Below, one piece after another: positions 1-6,996 of a DNA stretch of 10,291 bases. Source of the stretch: an uncultured Clostridia bacterium (lineage in GTDB: Bacteria > Bacillota > Clostridia > Lachnospirales > Anaerotignaceae); the NCBI GenBank assembly GCA_937919015.1, contig CALFPN010000140.1:1-10291 (forward strand), written 5' to 3'. Every line of letters starts with the position of its first letter. Position 1 is the stretch's first letter. The notes beneath the pieces were generated by a model. It did no database searches, was not told the origin of the DNA, and saw only the letters and a list, made by a program, of their open reading frames with translations. A program made the position numbers and the translations under genes.

Positions 1-26
1 AGGATACAGCCCATAAGGATAACCAT
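1..26 (-). CDS. possible start of a gene cut by the left window edge
   Basis: An open frame begins with ATG at 26 on the minus strand, 29 bases after the nudC-like stop codon, and stays open to the window edge. Only about eight codons are visible (MVILMGCI), with a second in-frame ATG at 14. An AAGGA ribosome-binding word lies directly before the first ATG, which is too close for good spacing; it suits the second ATG better. The hydrophobic start could be a membrane or signal segment, but nothing can be said about function. The call rests only on the open frame and the position directly downstream of a co-directional gene. Confidence 0.3.
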
Positions 27-55
27 GTCCTTTTTATTGTTGTTCTTTCCTTCCA

Positions 56-925
56 TTATTTGGGCTCCTCATTCTTTTCAAACACGCGGATCATTTCTCG
101 GGTCAGACTGATGCCGTCATCCTGGGCAGGCAGAGCATTTCTGGGGTAAAATTCCGCCATGGAAAGCTCATTTTCATCCAGCGTGATGGTTTCGTCGTCC
201 CCGTCCAGATCGCAGTAATAGCCCAAGAGAAGGCCGCCGGTCACGCCCCAGGGCTGGGTCTTATAATAACGGATATTTTTCACCTTCAGGCCCACTTCCT
301 CCATGACCTCCCGGGCAACGGTCTCTTCCACCGTTTCCCCGATTTCCGTAAAGCCGGCGATCATGCCGTAGCGGGTATAGTTTCGGTTGGCATATTTGCT
401 CAAAAGCAGTCTGTCCCCATGGGTCACCCCGACGATGACGGAAGGGGCGATCTTGGGGAAAATCATGTTATTGCAGTTAGGGCAGCGCATCATCCGTTCC
501 TTGTCATCGTGAAGAGTTTTTGTGCCACAGCGGCCGCAAAAGCGGTTGCTTCTGTACCAATCAAAAAGATGCCATGCCGTCATAATGCAGAAGCAGATAT
601 TTTTGGAGACCACCTGACGGAGCATCATGGTGGTTTCGTAAGCGTAGGAAGGGTCGGCAGGTTCGCCGCCTTCTCCCCACCAGATGAAGACATTCACATC
701 CTGCAGGCGAAATACATACTGGGTCTTATTTTCGTTCCAGCTTTCCCAGTGATTTACCTCCGCCCAAGCCACCACTTCTTTGTAAGTGGGCAGGCGCAGT
801 TCGTTGTGTTCGTTTCTGTGTATCAGTGCTGTATTTCCGCGGAAGCAAACCACCGTGTCCTCCTCCGCGGGATATACATTATGGAATTCATTTTCCAGTC
901 TGCCGTAATCCAAATCCTGCAGCAT
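56..925 (-). CDS. nudC: NudC-like NAD(+)/NADH diphosphatase, Nudix hydrolase with zinc ribbon
   Basis: The 289-residue cytosolic enzyme is predicted to hydrolyse NAD(H) to NMN(H) and AMP; in other bacteria NudC also removes NAD caps from RNA. A divergent N-terminal domain is followed by a four-cysteine zinc ribbon (C130, C133, C148, C151) and a complete Nudix box at residues 191-213, with the glycine, the REVMEE core and the final G-L all in place. A QPW motif follows at 224-226, but the classical NudC signature SQPWPFPxS is altered to TQPWGVTGG, so substrate range is less certain than fold. The frame extends upstream to an ATG at 1015, but I chose 925: it has a GGGGAG ribosome binding site about seven bases upstream, and the longer start lies inside the lysR terminator and upstream of the predicted -10 box. 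The gene appears to be transcribed alone or with the gene to its left. Confidence 0.92.
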   Translation of the reverse strand: MLQDLDYGRLENEFHNVYPAEEDTVVCFRGNTALIHRNEHNELRLPTYKEVVAWAEVNHWESWNENKTQYVFRLQDVNVFIWWGEGGEPADPSYAYETTMMLRQVVSKNICFCIMTAWHLFDWYRSNRFCGRCGTKTLHDDKERMMRCPNCNNMIFPKIAPSVIVGVTHGDRLLLSKYANRNYTRYGMIAGFTEIGETVEETVAREVMEEVGLKVKNIRYYKTQPWGVTGGLLLGYYCDLDGDDETITLDENELSMAEFYPRNALPAQDDGISLTREMIRVFEKNEEPK

Positions 926-986
926 ATCTTTCTCCCCTTCTGTTACAATATCCGTTAAATTTCTGTAAAATTCCTCATTCTTTCTG

Positions 987-1015
987 ATTGTAGTACGAAA
1001 AGAAAAAAACCTCAA
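987..1015 (-). promoter_or_regulatory. predicted sigma-A promoter of the nudC-like gene
   Basis: Read on the minus strand there is a -35 box TTGAGG (1015-1010), a 17-base spacer that is almost all T at first, and a -10 box TACAAT (992-987). That is four and five of six consensus bases with ideal spacing. Transcription would start near 980, giving a leader of about 55 bases before the ATG at 925. The -35 box lies within the downstream arm of the lysR terminator hairpin. Confidence 0.6.
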
Positions 1016-1034
1016 GCAAAATTCGCCTGAGGTT
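998..1034 (-). terminator. rho-independent terminator of the lysR gene
   Basis: On the minus strand a ten-base-pair stem (1034-1025 with 1017-1008, one G-U pair) with a seven-base loop is followed at once by a run of seven T, a C and four more T. It begins 13 bases after the lysR stop codon. This is a textbook intrinsic terminator. Confidence 0.9.
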
Positions 1035-1046
1035 GCTGTTTCTCTG

Positions 1047-1937
1047 TTATTTTTGGGATTTTGTACGCTGAATGATGAAATCCTTGAATTTTTCCACCGC
1101 AGGGGGCAGATATCGATTCAGCACATAGGCCAGATGCACCACGCGGCGGGCATAGGGTGTATCCAGTTCCAGCTTCTTTACCTTATAAGTATCCAGCGCG
1201 CTGCCGTCTGTGACGATGGCAATGCCCTGATTTGCTGCCACCAGCCCCGCCATGGCGTTCACGTCTTCAAACTGGCAAAGGATATTGGGCATGATCTGGG
1301 CTTTAGTGAACATATCGTCGATGATGCGGCGCATACCGCTTTCCTTGGTATAGCTTACCAAAGGATAGGGACAGATATCCTGAATAGTCACCTTTTCCCT
1401 CTCCGAAAGGGGGTGTCCCTCCGGCACGATGACCACCAGATTCTGTTCAAACACGGGAATGAATTCCACATCCGTCTCCTCCTCCACCTTGGAGCAGAAG
1501 ATCAGGTCATATTTTTCCCGTTTCAGGTTATAAAGCAATGTTTTGGTATTGCCTTCGTAGCAGGAGAAGGAAATATTCTTATTCTGCGGGTCATCCAGAA
1601 AGCCGGCAATCCGCTCGGGCACGAAGTTGGTGCCGACGGAAGTCATATAGGCCAAACCTACATGGCCGCCCCCTTCGGAAACCAGCCGCTCGATCTGGTT
1701 TTTGCCCAGTTCCAGCTGGGTCAGGGCATTTTCCACATAAAACATATAGATACGGCCGTATTTGGTCAGAACCACGTTGCGGCCCTGTTTTTCGAAGAGG
1801 TTCGCCCCCAGCTCCTTTTCCATGGCAGAAATGGAATGGCTCAGGGTGGGCTGAGAAATATTCAGTTTTTCCGCCGCCTTGGTGTAATGTTCCAGCTCCG
1901 CCAGTGTTTTGAAATAGTACAACTGGTTCAGATTCAT
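1047..1937 (-). CDS. LysR-family transcriptional regulator, GltC/YofA-like
   Basis: The 296-residue protein has the standard LysR layout. An N-terminal winged helix-turn-helix spans about residues 1-60 and opens with the typical MNLNQLYYF; the recognition helix region runs from SQPTLSHSI to LFEK. The rest is a periplasmic-binding-protein-like effector domain that senses an unidentified small molecule. The frame could start at an ATG at 1979, but LysR proteins almost always begin at the MxLxQLxYF position, and a start at 1979 would sit at the predicted transcription start. The ribosome binding site for 1937 is mediocre (GGGGG about ten bases upstream). The regulated genes are unknown: there is no divergent gene beside it, and the nudC-like gene downstream has its own promoter. 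A perfect palindrome over its promoter suggests self-regulation. Confidence 0.93.
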   Translation of the reverse strand: MNLNQLYYFKTLAELEHYTKAAEKLNISQPTLSHSISAMEKELGANLFEKQGRNVVLTKYGRIYMFYVENALTQLELGKNQIERLVSEGGGHVGLAYMTSVGTNFVPERIAGFLDDPQNKNISFSCYEGNTKTLLYNLKREKYDLIFCSKVEEETDVEFIPVFEQNLVVIVPEGHPLSEREKVTIQDICPYPLVSYTKESGMRRIIDDMFTKAQIMPNILCQFEDVNAMAGLVAANQGIAIVTDGSALDTYKVKKLELDTPYARRVVHLAYVLNRYLPPAVEKFKDFIIQRTKSQK

Positions 1938-1987
1938 ACAGGTATGACCCCCATTTCCCCGATACAATTTTTCATACATCCTTCAAA

Positions 1988-2016
1988 AGTATACCAAAAC
2001 AAATAGAAAAAATCTA
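1988..2016 (-). promoter_or_regulatory. predicted promoter of the lysR gene (extended -10)
   Basis: On the minus strand TGG precedes a TATACT -10 box (1993-1988), which makes an extended -10 element. Seventeen bases upstream is only a weak -35 box, TAGATT (2016-2011), lying within the palindrome. Transcription would start near 1981, giving a leader of about 44 bases before the ATG at 1937. Confidence 0.55.
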
Positions 2017-2027
2017 TAGATTTTATC
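2006..2027. promoter_or_regulatory. 22-bp palindrome at the lysR -35 region, candidate operator
   Basis: Positions 2009-2024 form a perfect 16-bp palindrome centred on TATA (AAAATCTATAGATTTT). It extends to 22 bp (2006-2027) with a single mismatched pair. The core ATC-TATA-GAT fits the short dyads found in LysR-type binding sites. It covers the predicted -35 box of the lysR gene, so binding there would repress or tune that gene. The operator role is inferred. Confidence 0.5.
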
Positions 2028-2160
2028 CACAAAAAATAAGATATAAATTGTTCTTTATGCCAAAGAAGGAAAGCTATCATTCGTATCCCTTCGGGATACT
2101 CCTCTATGCCCTGACGGGTCAGCAGTTCTACGAGCTACTGATATGCTCCGCAAACTTTCC
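2028..2160. other. gene-free spacer with small inverted repeats
   Basis: No convincing gene is present. The spacer holds a perfect 7-bp hairpin with a TTC loop (2083-2089 with 2093-2099), a small CTGA/TCAG hairpin at 2111-2122, and the word TGCTCCGCAAA at 2144-2154, whose reverse complement recurs at 8891-8901. A 67-codon plus-strand frame runs through here and across the ligA terminator, but it lacks a ribosome binding site and resembles nothing. Confidence 0.5.
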
Positions 2161-2218
2161 CGAAATAAGAAAAGTCGAATGTTCTTGCAAGCAAACATTC
2201 AACTTTTCTATTATTTCG
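2161..2218 (-). terminator. long inverted repeat, probable ligA terminator
   Basis: The two arms (2161-2183 and 2194-2218) pair over 23 bases with a two-base bulge around a ten-base loop. On the minus strand the one unmatched position becomes a G-U pair, whereas on the plus strand it is C against A, so the functional RNA is more likely the minus-strand one. The inner GAATGTT/AACATTC stem is followed by the T-rich tract GACTTTTCTTATTT, and the matching A-rich tract lies before it. It begins 25 bases after the ligA stop. The symmetric A/T flanks could also allow some bidirectional termination. Confidence 0.7.
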
Positions 2219-2242
2219 AAGCTTTCTCCGCTATATCACACT

Positions 2243-4204
2243 TTATTTTAAGAATCGATCAATGAAATCCTGTTCACTCAGAATAGGGATGCACAGCTCT
2301 GCCGCCTTCTTGTTTTTGCTGGATGCGGAATGGATATCGTTGTTGATGAGGAAGTTGGTTTTCTTCGTTACACTGCCCGTCACCTTACCGCCGCCCTTCT
2401 CGATGAGGGCCTGCAGCTCCTTACGGTTGGCGAAGTGTTCCAAGTCCCCCGTCACCACGAAGGTCATCCCCGTCAGGGGGCTTTCTCCCCCTTCCGCTTC
2501 TTCCGCCGCGGCAATGCGCAGATACTGCAAGGCATCCGCCAGTAATTGCAGATGGGCTTCCTCTTTGAAATAGGCGTGGATGCTGTGGGCAATGACGGCA
2601 CCGAAGCCTTCCACCTGCACCAGTTCCTCCTCCGTGGCCCCTTTGATTTTTTCCAAGTCAAAATCGAAATTGGAACAAAGGAGTTTCGCATTTCTGAGCC
2701 CCACATGGTTGATGCCCAGCGCATAGATAAAGTTGGGCAGTGCCACATCCTTTGCCTTTTCGATGGAAGTGATCAGGTTCTGATAGGATTTTTCCCCGAA
2801 GCCATCCATTTCCATGATTTCATCCTTGTGTTCCTCCAGACGGAAAAGGTCGGGATAATTTTCCACAAAGCCCTGTTCCAGAAATTTTTTCAGCGTCTCC
2901 TCGGAAAGGCCCTCCATGTCCATGGCATCACGGGAAACAAAGTGGCTCAGAGCCTGTATCCGCTGGGCGGAACAGTTGGGGTTGGTGCAGTAGAGAGCTT
3001 CCCCGTCCCGCAGTTTTCTCAATTCCGTTTCCCCGCCGCAGACAAAGCAGGCCTTGGGGATTTCCGCCGTGGAAACTTTCCCCGTCAGGTTTTCCGCAAT
3101 CTGGGGAATAATCATGTTGGCTTTGTAAACCTTGATGCGGTCGCCAATAGACAGCTTCAGTTCCTTTAAAATGCTGACATTGTGCACACTGGCACGGCTG
3201 ACGGTGCTGCCCTCCAGTTCCACCGGGTCGAAGATGGCTACAGGGTTCATCAGGCCCGTGCGGGAGGTATTCCATTCAATTTCACGGAGAGTGGTTTCCG
3301 CCATTTCGTCGGCCCATTTGAAGGCAATGGAATCCTTGGGAAATTTGATGGTTTCCCCCAGACTTCTGCTGTAAGAAATACTGTCAAAGGTCAGCACCAG
3401 CCCATCGGAAGCAATGTCATTTTCCTCGATTTTATTTCGGAACTGTTCCACTTCCGCCGCCACAGTTTCCGCAGTTACCATCACGGACTCTACCACTTCA
3501 AAGCCCATGCTGGTCAGCCATGCCATATTTTCAGATTTTTTATCAGAAAGTTCTCTGCCTTCCGCACTGACCAATGTAAATGCAATAAATTTTACATTCC
3601 TCTTTGCCGCAATTTCACTGTTCAGCTGGCGCACCGTGCCGCTGCAAAGATTTCTGGGGTTCTTATACTGTTCGTTCTCTCCCAATCCCTCATTGATGCG
3701 ATAAAACTCACTATAGGGAATCACCGCTTCCCCCCGCAATACCAATTTCCCTTTAAAAGGAATAGACACAGGAATATTACGAAAGAAGCGCGCGTTGTGT
3801 GTGACATCTTCGCCTTCATCCCCGCCACCACGGGTTACAGCCTGCTCTAATACGCCGTTATCATATTTCAGAATGATCGTCAGGCCATCCAGTTTCCATG
3901 AAAGAATGCCTTCCCTGTCTCCAAGAAAACTTTCCAGCTTTGCGGTTTCTTTCGTTTTATCCAGAGAAAGCACACGCCCTTCATGGCGTACTTTCACCAG
4001 ATTGCTGATGACTTCATAGCCTACCTGCTGTGTCGGGCTATTCGTAAAAATCACGCCTGTTTGTTCTTCCAATGCCGCCAATTCATCATACAATGCATCA
4101 TATTTATGGTCTGACATGATGGACGTATCCTTCTGATAGTACAATCTTCTGGCTTCATTCAGCTGCTCCACCAGAGATTTCATTCTGTTCATTTCATTTG
4201 TCAT
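2243..4204 (-). CDS. ligA: NAD-dependent DNA ligase LigA
   Basis: LigA seals nicks in replication and repair using NAD+ as the adenylate donor. From the chosen start the protein has 653 residues, close to the usual 650-670. Domain Ia has the NMN-binding pattern (LYYQKD...SDHKYDALYDEL, about residues 20-45). The adenylation motif KLDG places the catalytic lysine at K104. OB-fold sequence follows, then a Cys4 zinc finger (C386, C389, C406, C411), helix-hairpin-helix repeats, and a C-terminal BRCT domain at about 575-653. The start is uncertain. An ATG at 4255 would add 17 residues but has no ribosome binding site and only 8 bases from the pcrA stop. I prefer ATG 4204 by family alignment, although its Shine-Dalgarno is weak too; ATG 4192 is also possible. 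It follows pcrA, the common Bacillota order, and is probably cotranscribed and perhaps translationally coupled. Confidence 0.96.
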   Translation of the reverse strand: MTNEMNRMKSLVEQLNEARRLYYQKDTSIMSDHKYDALYDELAALEEQTGVIFTNSPTQQVGYEVISNLVKVRHEGRVLSLDKTKETAKLESFLGDREGILSWKLDGLTIILKYDNGVLEQAVTRGGGDEGEDVTHNARFFRNIPVSIPFKGKLVLRGEAVIPYSEFYRINEGLGENEQYKNPRNLCSGTVRQLNSEIAAKRNVKFIAFTLVSAEGRELSDKKSENMAWLTSMGFEVVESVMVTAETVAAEVEQFRNKIEENDIASDGLVLTFDSISYSRSLGETIKFPKDSIAFKWADEMAETTLREIEWNTSRTGLMNPVAIFDPVELEGSTVSRASVHNVSILKELKLSIGDRIKVYKANMIIPQIAENLTGKVSTAEIPKACFVCGGETELRKLRDGEALYCTNPNCSAQRIQALSHFVSRDAMDMEGLSEETLKKFLEQGFVENYPDLFRLEEHKDEIMEMDGFGEKSYQNLITSIEKAKDVALPNFIYALGINHVGLRNAKLLCSNFDFDLEKIKGATEEELVQVEGFGAVIAHSIHAYFKEEAHLQLLADALQYLRIAAAEEAEGGESPLTGMTFVVTGDLEHFANRKELQALIEKGGGKVTGSVTKKTNFLINNDIHSASSKNKKAAELCIPILSEQDFIDRFLK

Positions 4205-4263
4205 ATCGTTGCACCCGCTTATCCTCTCATTTCCTGTTTTAGAAAGTGTTGCCATGCAGTTTT

Positions 4264-6507
4264 TTATTCACTCACTTTAATCAGTTTGGAAAGACGTGCC
4301 ATAAATTTCTTTGTGCCCTTGGCACCGAAGGAAACCTCCACCTCAAAATCCGCACCTCCGGGATTTACGGAAACCACCGTACCGATGCCGTATTTGGGGG
4401 CTCTTACCTTATCGCCCACGCCATAATCCAGCCGGAAATCCTTGGGGGCAGGCATTTCCTTCTTCGCCCCCATGCCGAATCTGGCCGCGGGAGCCATCAC
4501 ATTTTTTCTGCCCATGGCAGTATTCTTCATGGTGGTCATGGCGTCATATCGCTTCGCCATTTCGGAAACCTGTCTGGTGGGCAGATCCACCAGATCTGCG
4601 GGAATTTCCTTCAGGAAACGGGAAGGGGGATTATACTGGGTGATGCCATGCTGCATACGGTTTTTCGCATGGGTCAGGAACAGTTCCTCCTTCGCACGGG
4701 TGATGCCCACATAGCAAAGTCTGCGTTCTTCCTCAATCTCCTTTTCCCCGCCGTACATCACCGCACGATAACCCGGGAAAATGCCTTCCTCCATACCGAT
4801 GATGAACACATAGGGAAATTCCAGCCCCTTGGCACTGTGGAGGGTCATCAGGGCAACAGCTTCCTCTCCCTCTTCGTAACTGTCGATATCGGCCACCAGA
4901 GCCACTTCTTCCAAGAAGCCCTCTAAATTGCCTTCGGGATTAGCCTTGTCAAATTCCGCCGCCTTATTCACGAATTCATCGATATTCTGGATACGGTTCA
5001 AGGCTTCGTCCGTCCCCTCCGCCATCAGAATCTGCAGATAGCCCGTGCGTTTCACCACGGCATCGATCAGCTCCGCCACAGAAAGCCCTTCCGCATCCTC
5101 TCTCAGATGCTCGAACAGCTCATAAAAATCCTTGAATTTGGCAATTCTTGTTTTCAGGGTTGTGATCTCATCCAGACGGGCCAATGCACCGTAAAGAGGA
5201 ATATTCTGTTCTTCCGCAAAGGCCGCCAGTTTATCCAGAGAGGTCTCTCCGATGCCTCGTTTGGGCACGTTGATGATACGTCTTAAAGCAATGGTATCCG
5301 CGGGGTTCGCCATCACCTTCAGATAGGAAAGGATATCACGGATTTCCTTTCTTTCATAGAAGCGGACACCGCCAAAGAGACGATAGGGGATGCCCTTTTT
5401 CACCATCTGATCTTCCACGGCACGGCTCTGGGCATTGGTACGGTAAAGCACAGCCATTTCATTTCTCTTTCTGCCTGCCTTTTCCAATTCCTGAATTTTT
5501 TCCGCCACAAAACGACATTCGTCGTATTCGTTGTCCGCTTTAAAGATATGCAGGATGCTCCCTGCGTCGTTTTCCGTCCAAAGGGTCTTATCCTTTCTGG
5601 TCTGGTTATTGTGGATGACTGCATTGGCTGCTTCCAGAATTTTTTTGGTGGAACGGTAATTCTGTTCCAGCTTGATGACGGTGGTATCGGGGAAATCCTT
5701 TTCGAAATCCAGAATATTGCGGATGTTCGCCCCTCTCCAGCCGTAAATGGACTGGTCATCGTCCCCCACCACACAGAGGTTTTTATGCTTATTCGCCAGC
5801 ATGGTCACCAGTTCATACTGGCTGGTATTAGTATCCTGATATTCGTCCACCATGATGTAACGGAAGCGATCCTGATATTTTTCCAGAACTTCGGGGAAGT
5901 TACGGAACAGCAGAACGGTTTTATAGATCAGGTCATCAAAATCCAGCGCATTGTTTTCCTTCAGCATTTTCTGGTAGGTCTGATACACCTTTGCGATCCT
6001 GACGGCCTTCAGGTCGTTTTTATCCACCTTCTGGGCGTATTCCTCCCAGCTGGTCATTTCCTCCTTCAGGTGGCTGATGACCGCCATGGCCCCCTTCACA
6101 GAAAAGGTCTTATCTGTGGTGCTCATGTTCAGGCGTTTGAAGGCCTCCCGCATGATTTTTTCCTGATCGTCCCCATCGTAGATGGAAAACTGATTTTCAT
6201 AATCCAGATGGTGAATTTCTCTGCGCAAAATACGCACACAGGTGGAATGGAAGGTGCTGATCCACATATCTCTTGCGCCGTCCCCCACCAGTTTTTCCAC
6301 ACGTTCTCTCATTTCCTTCGCCGCCTTATTGGTAAAGGTGATGGCGAGGATATTCCATGGCTTCACCCCTGTCTCCAAAAGATGGGCGATACGCACGGTC
6401 AATGCCCCTGTTTTGCCGCTGCCCGCCCCCGCCAGAATCAGCACGGGGCCTTCTGTCTGTAAAACGGCCTTTTTCTGCATCTCGTTCAGTTTGTCAAATC
6501 CGATCAT
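4264..6507 (-). CDS. pcrA: ATP-dependent DNA helicase PcrA (UvrD/Rep, superfamily 1A)
   Basis: PcrA is a 3'-5' DNA helicase that acts in nucleotide excision repair, clears RecA filaments and resolves replication-transcription conflicts. All superfamily 1 motifs are visible in the 747 residues: Q-motif at 8-11, Walker A GAGSGKT at 27-33, motif Ia TFTNKAAKEM at 57-66, Walker B DEYQDTN at 221-227, motif III GDDDQSIYGWRGA at 248-260, motif IV QNYRS at 282-286, motif V TLHSAKGLEF near 555-564, and motif VI VGITRAK near 600. The last 45 or so residues (GDKVRAPKYGIGTV...) are the Tudor-like C-terminal segment that binds RNA polymerase in Bacillus PcrA. The ATG at 6507 has AGGAGA eight bases upstream. 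It lies between yerC and ligA and most likely depends on readthrough from yerC past a strong hairpin. Confidence 0.97.
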   Translation of the reverse strand: MIGFDKLNEMQKKAVLQTEGPVLILAGAGSGKTGALTVRIAHLLETGVKPWNILAITFTNKAAKEMRERVEKLVGDGARDMWISTFHSTCVRILRREIHHLDYENQFSIYDGDDQEKIMREAFKRLNMSTTDKTFSVKGAMAVISHLKEEMTSWEEYAQKVDKNDLKAVRIAKVYQTYQKMLKENNALDFDDLIYKTVLLFRNFPEVLEKYQDRFRYIMVDEYQDTNTSQYELVTMLANKHKNLCVVGDDDQSIYGWRGANIRNILDFEKDFPDTTVIKLEQNYRSTKKILEAANAVIHNNQTRKDKTLWTENDAGSILHIFKADNEYDECRFVAEKIQELEKAGRKRNEMAVLYRTNAQSRAVEDQMVKKGIPYRLFGGVRFYERKEIRDILSYLKVMANPADTIALRRIINVPKRGIGETSLDKLAAFAEEQNIPLYGALARLDEITTLKTRIAKFKDFYELFEHLREDAEGLSVAELIDAVVKRTGYLQILMAEGTDEALNRIQNIDEFVNKAAEFDKANPEGNLEGFLEEVALVADIDSYEEGEEAVALMTLHSAKGLEFPYVFIIGMEEGIFPGYRAVMYGGEKEIEEERRLCYVGITRAKEELFLTHAKNRMQHGITQYNPPSRFLKEIPADLVDLPTRQVSEMAKRYDAMTTMKNTAMGRKNVMAPAARFGMGAKKEMPAPKDFRLDYGVGDKVRAPKYGIGTVVSVNPGGADFEVEVSFGAKGTKKFMARLSKLIKVSE

Positions 6508-6532
6508 GATTCTTTCTCCTATCCATTAGAAT

Positions 6533-6563
6533 AGGGCTGATTTGGCGTTTCCAAATCAGCCCT
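6533..6563. repeat. 13-bp perfect hairpin between yerC and pcrA
   Basis: The arms 6533-6545 and 6551-6563 pair perfectly over 13 bases (AGGGCTGATTTGG) around a five-base loop. It starts 8 bases after the yerC stop and ends about 12 bases before the pcrA ribosome binding site. On the minus, transcribed, strand the hairpin is followed by ATTCTAATGG rather than a T run, so it is a poor terminator in that direction. On the plus strand it is followed by GATGGTTTTTATT, but no plus-strand gene precedes it. It may act as a partial terminator, a processing or stability element, or a block to antisense transcription. Confidence 0.8.
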
Positions 6564-6571
6564 GATGGTTT

Positions 6572-6883
6572 TTATTCCTTATTTTCTTTTTCCTTTTTCG
6601 CCTTCACCCGGTCGATCGCCAGTTTATAGCCATCTGTACCATAATGCAGGCAACGGTTCACGCGGCTGATGGTAGCCGTGGAAGCCCCTGTTTTTTCCGC
6701 GATCTCAACATAGGTTCGCTTTGCATCCAGCATGGCTGCCACTTCCATTCTCTGGGCAATGGCCTGAATTTCGTTCACCGTGCAAAGGTCTTCAAAGAGC
6801 TGATAGCACTCTTCAATGGTTTCCATGCTGAGGATACATTCGAACAATTTATCCGTCAATTCTGTTTTGATTTTCTTATTCAT
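6572..6883 (-). CDS. yerC: YerC/TrpR-like helix-turn-helix regulator
   Basis: This 103-residue protein matches the YerC/YecD family of small Trp-repressor-like DNA-binding proteins, in length and throughout. An N-terminal helical part (LTDKLFECILSMETIEECYQ) probably mediates dimerisation. It is followed by a helix-turn-helix with recognition sequence GASTATISRVNRCL at about residues 66-79. The C-terminus is lysine/glutamate-rich. In Bacillus subtilis yerC also lies close upstream of pcrA and ligA, so the order is conserved and supports the call. What it regulates and whether it binds a ligand are unknown. The ATG at 6883 is preceded by a GGAGAAGGTGG stretch about seven bases upstream. Confidence 0.93.
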   Translation of the reverse strand: MNKKIKTELTDKLFECILSMETIEECYQLFEDLCTVNEIQAIAQRMEVAAMLDAKRTYVEIAEKTGASTATISRVNRCLHYGTDGYKLAIDRVKAKKEKENKE

Positions 6884-6928
6884 TTGAACGCCACCTTCTC
6901 CTGTGTTTCAAAAAATTCTCTCACAGAT

Positions 6929-6957
6929 ATATTAGCACTTTGGAGCGTTAAAGTAAA
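6929..6957 (-). promoter_or_regulatory. predicted promoter of the yerC-pcrA-ligA unit
   Basis: On the minus strand TTTACT (6957-6952) and TAATAT (6934-6929) are separated by exactly 17 bases, and a TGC directly before the -10 gives an extended -10 element. Transcription would start near 6922, leaving a leader of about 40 bases. No clear intrinsic terminator separates this promoter from the PHP gene upstream, so readthrough from that gene is also possible. Confidence 0.6.
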
Positions 6958-6996
6958 GAATTATTTTATCAGAAGTCTCTTTCCTTTACAGGAAGT

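Noticed and set aside
926..1015. 30-residue N-terminal extension of the nudC-like gene
   Set aside because: The ATG at 1015 is inside the lysR terminator and upstream of the nudC -10 box. The ATG at 925 has a proper ribosome binding site.
1053..2006. 317-codon plus-strand frame opposite lysR
   Set aside because: It is a mirror frame of a clear LysR-family gene, lacks family motifs and would run through the lysR promoter.
2048..2251. 67-codon plus-strand frame between lysR and ligA
   Set aside because: It has no ribosome binding site, reads through the hairpins and the ligA terminator into the ligA 3' end, and its translation resembles nothing.
6533..6578. plus-strand rho-independent terminator
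   Set aside because: The shape is right on the plus strand (stem then T run), but no plus-strand gene ends here; kept only as a hairpin of uncertain role.
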